A stretch of DNA of 45,190 nucleotides from Kocuria tytonicola. Its GTDB lineage: Bacteria > Actinomycetota > Actinomycetes > Actinomycetales > Micrococcaceae. The notes beneath the pieces are model-generated. The model saw nothing but the letters and a program-made list of their open reading frames with translations, ran no database searches and was not told the origin of the DNA. A program made the translations under genes and the position numbers. The DNA is taken from contig NZ_PHOA01000006.1 of NCBI RefSeq assembly GCF_003687455.1, forward strand, positions 1 to 45,190, written 5' to 3'. Shown in pieces: positions 38,336 through 45,190 of the stretch; the stretch's first letter is position 1, and every line of letters begins with the position of its first letter.

Positions 38336-39331
38336 ATTAGCGAGCCACGCATCAATGACAGAATCCGCGTCCCGGAAGTCCGCCTGGTCGGACCTGGCGG
38401 CGAGCAGGTCGGCATCGTGCGCGTCCAGGACGCGCTGCGGCTGGCCCGTGAATCGGATCTCGATCTGGTCGAGGTCGCACCGAACGCCAAGCCCCCGGTG
38501 GCCAAGCTCATGGATTTCGGCAAGTACAAGTACGAGGCCGCGGTCAAGGCACGTGAGTCCCGCAAGAACCAGGCCAACACGGTCCTCAAGGAAGTGCGTT
38601 TCCGGCTGAAGATCGACACGCACGACTACGAGACCAAGGTGGGCCACGCCAAGCGCTTCCTCTCCGCGGGGGACAAGGTCAAGGCCATGATCCAGTTCCG
38701 CGGTCGTGAGCAGCAGCGCCCCGAGATGGGCGTCCGTCTGCTCGAGCGGCTCGCGAACGACGTCGCCGAGGTCGGTGCCGTGGAGACCACCCCCCGCGTG
38801 GACGGCCGCAACATGGTCATGGTCATCGGCCCTCTGAAGAACAAGGCCGAGGCGCGTGCGGAAGCACGCAAGCAGGCGCAGCGCGAGAAGTCCCAGGCGG
38901 ACAGCGCGCGCAAGCAGCGGGTGGACACCTCGTCCGCCGAGTCCGTGACCCAGTCCATCGGGGACGCGTTCCCGGAGGAGCTGCGCCGGGCGGCGTCGGC
39001 ACCCGAGGCGGAGGCCCCCGCGACCGAGGCGCCGGTGGAGAGCGCTCCGCTGGCCGCCGAGGACGAGGTCAAGGCCACGGTCGCTCCCGCGAGCGAGGGG
39101 ACGCAGGACGCCGGGCAGCCCGAGCCGGTGGAGGCGTCCGAGGCCGTCGCGGAGAAGGCGCCCGCCGAGCAGGAGGCACCGGCGGCGACGTCGTCGGCCA
39201 AGCCCGTTGCCGACAAGCCTGCCGCGAGCAAGCCGGCGGCGAAGCCCGCCGCGAGCAAGCCTGCCCCGGCCAAGCCGGCGGCGTCCGCGCCGAAGCCCGG
39301 GGCGCCCAAGCCCGGGCCCGCCAAGAAGTAG
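38336..39331 (+). CDS. infC: Translation initiation factor IF-3 with long C-terminal tail; probable ATT start
   Basis: Binds the 30S subunit and checks start-codon choice. The IF3_N domain (residues 2-75: [18 protein letters not shown], and [12 protein letters not shown]) and IF3_C domain (about 80-170: [23 protein letters not shown]) are complete. A tail of about 155 residues follows, first charged and then a [12 protein letters not shown]-type repeat, making 331 residues against roughly 180-220 in common IF-3s. No ATG/GTG/TTG lies at the homology start; ATT at 38336 follows AGGAG (38325-38329) by 6 nt, matching the known rare-start habit of infC. An in-frame GTG at 38108 would need translation through the terminator and is less likely. 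Confidence 0.93.
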   Translation: MSEPRINDRIRVPEVRLVGPGGEQVGIVRVQDALRLARESDLDLVEVAPNAKPPVAKLMDFGKYKYEAAVKARESRKNQANTVLKEVRFRLKIDTHDYETKVGHAKRFLSAGDKVKAMIQFRGREQQRPEMGVRLLERLANDVAEVGAVETTPRVDGRNMVMVIGPLKNKAEARAEARKQAQREKSQADSARKQRVDTSSAESVTQSIGDAFPEELRRAASAPEAEAPATEAPVESAPLAAEDEVKATVAPASEGTQDAGQPEPVEASEAVAEKAPAEQEAPAATSSAKPVADKPAASKPAAKPAASKPAPAKPAASAPKPGAPKPGPAKK

Positions 39332-39352
39332 CGCGAACCGAGAATTGACAGC

Positions 39353-39374
39353 GCCGGGCGTGTGACCGCCCGGC
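39353..39374 (+). promoter_or_regulatory. Hairpin between infC and rpmI
   Basis: GCCGGGCG (39353-39360) and CGCCCGGC (39367-39374) form a perfect 8-bp stem with a TGTGAC loop, starting 21 nt after the infC stop. Confidence 0.5.
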
Positions 39375-39406
39375 ACCAGCGTGGTCGTGGCCGAGTGCCG
39401 CGACCC

Positions 39407-39427
39407 ACCGGTGTGCCCCACACCGGT
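39407..39427 (+). promoter_or_regulatory. Hairpin directly upstream of the rpmI ribosome-binding site
   Basis: ACCGGTGTG (39407-39415) and CACACCGGT (39419-39427) form a perfect 9-bp stem with a CCC loop. The rpmI Shine-Dalgarno GAAGGAGA begins 7 nt later. It may stabilise or regulate rpmI translation. Confidence 0.5.
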
Positions 39428-39450
39428 CGACGGAGAAGGAGACGGCCACC

Positions 39451-39648
39451 ATGCCGAAGATGAAGACCCACAGCGGAGCCAAGAAGCGCTTCAAGCTCAC
39501 CGGCTCGGGCAAGGTCAAGCGCCAGCAGGCCAACCGCCGCCACTACCTGGAGCACAAGTCCTCCCGCCTGACCCGCCGTCTGGCGAGCGACCAGATCGTC
39601 TCCACCCCGGGCGAGGCCAAGGCCATCAAGCGGATGCTGGGCAAGTAA
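39451..39648 (+). CDS. rpmI: Ribosomal protein L35
   Basis: Small basic protein of the 50S subunit. The 65-residue product has the family sequence [20 protein letters not shown] and the C-terminal IKRMLGK. GAAGGAGA precedes the ATG. It is the middle gene of the conserved infC-rpmI-rplT operon. Confidence 0.98.
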   Translation: MPKMKTHSGAKKRFKLTGSGKVKRQQANRRHYLEHKSSRLTRRLASDQIVSTPGEAKAIKRMLGK

Positions 39649-39743
39649 GCCCTTCCTGCCAGACCAGTCAGCACCACGTCGCTCGGTGAGCGGCGGCAGT
39701 CATCTCCCGGGAGCACCGGGACCAGATCGTGAGGAGTACACAC

Positions 39744-40130
39744 GTGGCACGTGTGAAGCGGGCAGTCAACGCCCACAAGAAGCGTCGGGAAGTCCTGGAG
39801 AAGGCGTCGGGCTACCGCGGTCAGCGTTCGCGCCTGTACCGCAAGGCCAAGGAGCAGATGCTCCACTCGTACACCTACTCGTACAACGACCGCCGGAAGA
39901 AGAAGGGCGACTTCCGTCGGCTGTGGATCCAGCGCATCAACGCCGCGTCCCGCGCCAACGGCCTGACCTACAACCGCTTCATCCAGGGCCTGAAGGCCGC
40001 TGAGGTCGAGGTGGACCGTCGCATGCTGGCCGAGCTGGCCGTCAACGACGAGAACGCGTTCGCGGCCCTGGTCCAGGTGGCCAAGGACGCGCTGCCGGAG
40101 GACACCTCCGCGCCCCGCGCCGCCGCCTGA
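39744..40130 (+). CDS. rplT: Ribosomal protein L20
   Basis: Early 50S assembly protein and, in other bacteria, repressor of its own operon. The 128-residue product begins [19 protein letters not shown] and has [17 protein letters not shown] and [17 protein letters not shown]. The GTG at 39744 follows GAGGAG (39731-39736) by 7 nt; an in-frame ATG-like start 15 nt earlier overlaps that site and is rejected. A 6-bp hairpin (39705-39710 with 39716-39721) lies in its 95-nt leader. It is a candidate ligand of the infC leader. Confidence 0.97.
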   Translation: MARVKRAVNAHKKRREVLEKASGYRGQRSRLYRKAKEQMLHSYTYSYNDRRKKKGDFRRLWIQRINAASRANGLTYNRFIQGLKAAEVEVDRRMLAELAVNDENAFAALVQVAKDALPEDTSAPRAAA

Positions 40131-40138
40131 GTGCAGCT

Positions 40139-41302
40139 GTGACGTTCGTCGAGCGCCTGGAAGACCGGTTGCTGTCCAACCCCCGAGCCGATCGGGTGAG
40201 GGACGTGGCCGCGTTGACCAGGCGCTCGACGCGTTCCAAACGGGGTCTGTTCCGCGCCGAGGGGCCCCAGAACGTGCGGGAGGCGCTCCGCCTCGCGCTC
40301 GCACCCCCCGCGGGCCAGGACCCTGCCGAGCTGCCGGTCCTCGACGCCGTGTACGTCACCGGCCCGGAGCTGGAACGGCACCCGGAGATCGCCGCGGACC
40401 TCGAGGTCCTGGAGGCACGTCGCGACGTCTTCGTGCGGGCGGTGTCCACCGAGGTGCTCGCGGCCATGACGGACGCCGTGACACCGCAGGGCATGCTCGC
40501 GGTGTGCCGCACCCCGCGCCCGGATGCAGAGCGGGCGGCCGCCACCGCGGACCTGGTGTGCGTGCTCGTGCGCGTGCAGGACCCGGGCAACGCCGGGACG
40601 GTGGTGCGCGCCGCGGATGCCGCGGGCGCCGGGGCCGTGGTGTTCACCGCGGGCAGCGTGGACCCGTTCAACCCGAAGGCCGTGCGCTCCAGCGCCGGCT
40701 CCCTCTTCCACCTCCCGGTGCTCACCGGGGTGGACCTCACCGACTTCTCGCGATCCGCGCACGAACGCGGGCTGCAGCTGCTCGCCGCGGACGGCCACGC
40801 GTGCGTGACCGTGGACGAGCTCGCCGACGCCGCCCTGCTGCGCCACGTGGGTGCCCGCCCCGGTGCCCAGGCGGATGTCATCGGCGGGACGCACGACGAC
40901 GCCGCCCCGCACTCCGGACGCGCCACGGTCGCCCTGGAGCGGCCCACGGCCTGGCTGTTCGGCAACGAGGCCCAGGGCCTGAGCGCCACCGAGCGGGAGC
41001 TCGCCGACCTCGCCGTGGCCGTCCCGCTGCACGGCCGCGCCGAGTCCCTCAACGTGGGCACCGCAGCCACCGTGTGCCTCTACTCGTCCGCCCGGGCGCA
41101 GCAGCGGCGCACTCAACCGTCCATCTCGACAGCGGTCGCGCGGGACGCGGCCGGAAGCCCTCGGCACGGCGGCACCGACGCGCTCGGCGGAGCACCCGCG
41201 CAGGACGGGAGCCACGCCCCCGTGGGAACCGAGACGCCGGCCGGTGCGGACGCACCCGCCGGCCCCGGCGGCGTCGTCCCCGGGGCCGGGGAGCCCCGGT
41301 GA
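40139..41302 (+). CDS. SpoU/TrmH-family RNA 2'-O-methyltransferase
   Basis: Predicted rRNA or tRNA ribose methyltransferase with a trefoil-knot fold. The 387-residue product shows motif 1 VRVQDPGNAGTVVRAADA (about 144-161), motif 2 AWLFGNEAQGLS (about 271-282) and motif 3 VPLHGRAESLNVGTA (about 296-310). A substrate-binding domain precedes these. About 60 Gly/Pro/Ala-rich residues follow and are not part of the family. GTG at 40139, 8 nt after rplT. Substrate unknown; rRNA is usual for homologues next to rplT. Confidence 0.9.
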   Translation: MTFVERLEDRLLSNPRADRVRDVAALTRRSTRSKRGLFRAEGPQNVREALRLALAPPAGQDPAELPVLDAVYVTGPELERHPEIAADLEVLEARRDVFVRAVSTEVLAAMTDAVTPQGMLAVCRTPRPDAERAAATADLVCVLVRVQDPGNAGTVVRAADAAGAGAVVFTAGSVDPFNPKAVRSSAGSLFHLPVLTGVDLTDFSRSAHERGLQLLAADGHACVTVDELADAALLRHVGARPGAQADVIGGTHDDAAPHSGRATVALERPTAWLFGNEAQGLSATERELADLAVAVPLHGRAESLNVGTAATVCLYSSARAQQRRTQPSISTAVARDAAGSPRHGGTDALGGAPAQDGSHAPVGTETPAGADAPAGPGGVVPGAGEPR

Positions 41303-41760
41303 CCGCCGCCGCGGAGCACGTGACCCGCGTGGTGGGCGCCGCGGTGCTCGACTCCGCCACCGAACCCACCCGTGTGCTGGCCGCCCAGCGGTCCTACCCC
41401 GAGTCCCTGCGCGGGCTGTGGGAGTTCCCGGGCGGCAAGCAGGAACCGGGGGAGTCCGCGCGTGGCGCGCTGCTCCGCGAGTGCCGCGAGGAGCTGCATG
41501 TGGAGCTGGAGCTGCTGGAGGAGGTGCGAGCGCCGCAGCCGCAGGGGTGGCCGCTCGCGGGCTCGGCGGTGATGCGCGTGTTCACGGCCGTTCCGACCCA
41601 CGGGGCGGACACCGGTCTCAGCGCGGGCGAAGACCACCTGGCCGTGCGGTGGCTCCCGCTCGCGGACCCCGCCGCCGTCCTGTCCCTGCCGTGGATCCCC
41701 GCGGACCTGCCCATCGTGGCCGCCCTGCTGGAGCTGCTGCGACCGCGCGTGACCCCGTGA
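41299..41760 (+). CDS. NUDIX hydrolase (MutT-like)
   Basis: Pyrophosphohydrolase of the 8-oxo-dGTPase type by similarity. The 153-residue product has the complete Nudix box at 45-67 (GGKQEPGESARGALLREC, then REEL), preceded by LRGLWEFP as in MutT. Possible substrates are oxidised nucleotides; this is inferred. GTG at 41299 shares four bases with the upstream stop, and its own stop overlaps the exporter gene in the same GTGA way. Confidence 0.9.
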   Translation: MTAAAEHVTRVVGAAVLDSATEPTRVLAAQRSYPESLRGLWEFPGGKQEPGESARGALLRECREELHVELELLEEVRAPQPQGWPLAGSAVMRVFTAVPTHGADTGLSAGEDHLAVRWLPLADPAAVLSLPWIPADLPIVAALLELLRPRVTP

Positions 41761-43268
41761 CCCGGAGCCGCACGGAACCGCCGGGTACCGGGACCGACCC
41801 GCGGGCGTGGCACGCCCTGTGGGCACTGGTGATCGGCTTCTTCATGATCCTGGTGGACGCGACGATCGTCTCCACCGCGATCCCCGCCATCACCTCGGGT
41901 CTGCACACCGACATCTCCGGGGTGCTGTGGGTGACCAGCGGCTACCTGCTCGCGTACGCCGTGCCGCTGCTGGTCACGGGCAGGCTGGGTGACCGCTTCG
42001 GCCCGCGCACCGTGTACCTGTGGGGGCTCGCGGTCTTTACTGGGGCGTCCCTGTGGTGCGGCCTCGCGCAGGACGTCACCGGCCTCGTGGCCGCGCGCGT
42101 GGTCCAGGGGCTGGGGGCGGCGTTGATGTCGCCGCAGACCATGACCGTGATCACGCGGATGTTCCCGGCCCGCACGCGCGGCTCCGCGCTCGGCATCTGG
42201 GGTGCCACCGCCGGGGTCGCCACCCTGGTGGGGCCGCTGCTGGGCGGTCTGCTCGTGGACCTCGCAGGCTGGCGGTGGATCTTCTGGGTCAACGTTCCCG
42301 TGGGGATCTTCGCGCTGTGGCGGGCGGCGGTCCACCTCCCGCGGCTGCCGTCCCGCAGCCACTCGTTCGACGTCCTGGGCGTGCTGCTGTCCGGGCTGGG
42401 CCTGTTCCTAATGGTCTTCGGGATCCAGGAGGGCCAGACCTACCACTGGTCCACCGTGTGGGGGCCCGTCACCATCCCGATGGTGATCGGGGCGGGTGCC
42501 GTGGTCTTCGCCGCGTTCCTGGTGTGGCAGCGGGTGACACCCGCGGAACCCCTGCTGCCGCTCAGCCTGCTCCGGCAGCGCAACTTCACCCTGGCCAATG
42601 CGGCCACGGCGGCGGTGAGCCTCACCGTGAACTCGATGATCATTCCCGCGATGCTGTACCTGCAGGTGGTCCGCGGGCTGGACCCCACCGCGGCAGCCCT
42701 GAGCTACGCGCCCATGTCCCTGCTCTCCGCCGTGCTGGCCCCGGTGGTGGGCCGTGCCCTGGCCCGAGTGTCCCCGCGCTCGCTGGCCCTGCCCGGCATG
42801 CTGGTGATGGCGGCCGGGCTCGCGGTCTACGCGTGGAGCCTGCGCCCCGGCACGCCCGTGTGGCTGCTCGGGGCGCTCACGCTCGTGATCGGTCTGGGCA
42901 GCGCACTGATCTGGTCCCCCGTGTCCCTGACCGCCACCACGGACCTCGCACCGGACGTGGTGGGTGCGGGGTCGGGTGTCTTCAACGCCACGCGGCAGGT
43001 GGCCGCTGCGGTCGGCAGTGCCATGATGGCCGTGCTCATGCAGGCCCAGCTGGCCGCGAACCTCCCGGCGGGCGCGGGCTCTGCGGAGCTCGGGGCAGCG
43101 GGCCGACTCCCGGAGGAGCTGCGCCCGGGCTTCGCCCTGGCCATGACGCACTCCCTCATGCTCCCGGTGGTGGTGCTCCTGCTCGGGGCGGTGGCCATGG
43201 CGTTCTTCCGGCCACCCGGCTCCGGGCGCTCGGCGGCTCCGGCACCGGCCACCACGGGCACGGAGTGA
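41757..43268 (+). CDS. DHA2-type MFS drug/proton antiporter
   Basis: Fourteen-helix major facilitator of the EmrB/QacA type, expected to export hydrophobic drugs or metabolites with proton influx. The 503-residue product has the family opening FFMILVDATIVSTAIPAI (about 25-42), motif A GRLGDRFGPRT (about 75-85) and the motif-C-like GPLLGGLLVDLAGWRWIFWVN (around 160-180). The GTG start overlaps the NUDIX stop. No adjacent TetR/MarR regulator is present, so expression seems tied to the upstream genes. Substrate is unknown. Confidence 0.9.
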   Translation: MTRSRTEPPGTGTDPRAWHALWALVIGFFMILVDATIVSTAIPAITSGLHTDISGVLWVTSGYLLAYAVPLLVTGRLGDRFGPRTVYLWGLAVFTGASLWCGLAQDVTGLVAARVVQGLGAALMSPQTMTVITRMFPARTRGSALGIWGATAGVATLVGPLLGGLLVDLAGWRWIFWVNVPVGIFALWRAAVHLPRLPSRSHSFDVLGVLLSGLGLFLMVFGIQEGQTYHWSTVWGPVTIPMVIGAGAVVFAAFLVWQRVTPAEPLLPLSLLRQRNFTLANAATAAVSLTVNSMIIPAMLYLQVVRGLDPTAAALSYAPMSLLSAVLAPVVGRALARVSPRSLALPGMLVMAAGLAVYAWSLRPGTPVWLLGALTLVIGLGSALIWSPVSLTATTDLAPDVVGAGSGVFNATRQVAAAVGSAMMAVLMQAQLAANLPAGAGSAELGAAGRLPEELRPGFALAMTHSLMLPVVVLLLGAVAMAFFRPPGSGRSAAPAPATTGTE

Positions 43269-44474
<1,206 letters not shown>

Positions 44475-44478
44475 AGCA

Positions 44479-45190
44479 ATGCGTATTCCTTTGTCATGGC
44501 TGCGCGAGTACGCGCCCGTCCCCGAGGACGCGACCGCCGAGGACGTGCTGGCCACCCTGGTCAAGGTCGGTCTGGAGGAGGAGGACGTCCACCGTCCCAC
44601 CGACTCCCTGTCCGGGCCCATCGTCGTGGGCCAGGTGCTCACCATGGAGCCCGAGACCCACTCCAACGGCAAGACCGTGAACTGGTGCTCCGTGCGCGTG
44701 GTTCCCGAGGGGCAGGAGCAGACGCTCACGGGTAAGGGCATCGACCCCTCCGGTGTGCAGGGCATCATCTGTGGTGCCCACAACTTCTCGGTCGGGGACA
44801 AGGTCGTCGTCACCCTGCCCGGCGCGGTGCTGCCCGGTGACTTCCGGATCTCTGCGCGCAAGACCTACGGCCACACCTCCGCGGGCATGATCGCCTCCGT
44901 GCGCGAGCTCGGCATCGGGGAGGACCACGACGGCATCCTGGTGCTCTCGCGCCTCGGCCTGGACCCCGAGGTGGGTTCCGACGCCATGGAGCTGCTGGGT
45001 CTCTACGACTCCGCCGCCGAGGTCAACGTGACCCCGGACCGCGGCTACGCGTTCTCCCTGCGCGGCATTGCCCGCGAGTACTGCAACGCGGTGCGCGCGC
45101 CCTTCACGGACCCGGTCGAGCAGCTCGCCCCCACGGTCCCCGCACCCACCCAGGACGGCTTCCCGGTCACCATCGACGACGCCGCCCCCG
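44479..45190 (+). CDS. pheT: Phenylalanine-tRNA ligase beta subunit (3' end outside window)
   Basis: Partner of PheS, with tRNA-binding and editing functions. The 237 visible residues begin MRIPLSWLREYAPVPEDATA, followed by the OB-fold tRNA-binding domain (about 40-150: GIICGAHNFSVGDKVVV, LPGAVLPGDF) and the start of the B5-preceding region (VNVTPDRGYAFSLRGIARE). The frame is open to the window edge; the gene should be about 850 codons. Truncation is by the window, not by mutation. Confidence 0.96.
   Translation, partial: MRIPLSWLREYAPVPEDATAEDVLATLVKVGLEEEDVHRPTDSLSGPIVVGQVLTMEPETHSNGKTVNWCSVRVVPEGQEQTLTGKGIDPSGVQGIICGAHNFSVGDKVVVTLPGAVLPGDFRISARKTYGHTSAGMIASVRELGIGEDHDGILVLSRLGLDPEVGSDAMELLGLYDSAAEVNVTPDRGYAFSLRGIAREYCNAVRAPFTDPVEQLAPTVPAPTQDGFPVTIDDAAP

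Noticed and set aside
39210-39331. [12 protein letters not shown]-type codon repeat as a DNA repeat or CRISPR-like array
   Set aside because: The units are short, in frame and encode a low-complexity protein tail; there are no spacers.
39345-39350. Perfect TTGACA as an internal promoter before rpmI
   Set aside because: No -10-like sequence lies 15-19 nt downstream; that position is GC-rich hairpin.

Overview
The window is a dense, very GC-rich stretch of chromosome with GTG/ATG starts, many 1-8 nt start/stop overlaps and classic actinobacterial synteny (infB-rbfA-truB; pgsA-cinA-clgR-DUF3046-recA-recX-miaB-miaA-dapF; hflX-dinG-lexA-LysM; hisC-hisB-hisH-hisA; DUF1844|infC-rpmI-rplT; pheS-pheT). 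The gene order and protein style suggest Micrococcaceae, possibly Kocuria. That is an inference from gene content, not a database result. I see no rRNA, tRNA, CRISPR array, insertion sequence or prophage. It is a core-genome region, and its most interesting content is regulatory.

Layout. 1-5878 (+): the end of infB, then rbfA, truB, two small membrane-protein genes and ribF. 6004-7714 (-): an aldo/keto reductase and an MTA/SAH nucleosidase. 7905-12125 (+): rpsO, pnp and an M16 peptidase. 12137-16183 (+): dapB, a membrane/TPR-like protein, dapA and RNase J. 16267-20323 (+): ftsK, pgsA and a stand-alone cinA domain. 20476-23325 (+): a ClgR-type regulator, a DUF3046 protein, recA and recX. 23513-26993 (+): miaB, miaA and dapF. 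27076-27693 (-): a small methyltransferase. 27780-31492 (+): hflX and a DinG-type helicase. lexA (-) then diverges from a LysM protein (+) at about 32.3-32.6 kb. 33040-37448 (+): hisC, hisB, hisH, a 53-residue membrane protein, hisA and an SseB-like protein. 37561-38013 (-): a DUF1844 protein. 38336-45190 (+): infC, rpmI, rplT, a SpoU methyltransferase, a NUDIX hydrolase, a DHA2-type MFS exporter, pheS and the start of pheT, which is cut by the window edge.

The genes group into translation (infB, rbfA, truB, rpsO, infC, rpmI, rplT, miaA/B, hflX, pheST), RNA decay (pnp, rnj), lysine/meso-DAP synthesis (dapA, dapB, dapF), histidine synthesis, and an SOS module. The SOS module is recA with a LexA box, lexA, and a divergent LysM-type candidate division inhibitor with several LexA-like boxes between the two.

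The best regulatory signals are four. (1) A roughly 230-nt infC leader holds an intrinsic terminator with a six-T tail, and an exact 8-nt copy of its 3' arm lies near the transcript start, as in a terminator/antiterminator switch. infC itself appears to start at ATT. (2) The rpsO Shine-Dalgarno lies inside a perfect hairpin, and rpsO and pnp are separated by another perfect hairpin. (3) The infB-rbfA gap has two strong hairpins that can also pair with each other. (4) TAnnnT -10 boxes lie exactly 6 nt before the start codon of dapA, ftsK, miaB, hisC and the DUF1844 gene, which implies leaderless mRNAs. I did not find a novel multi-gene system.
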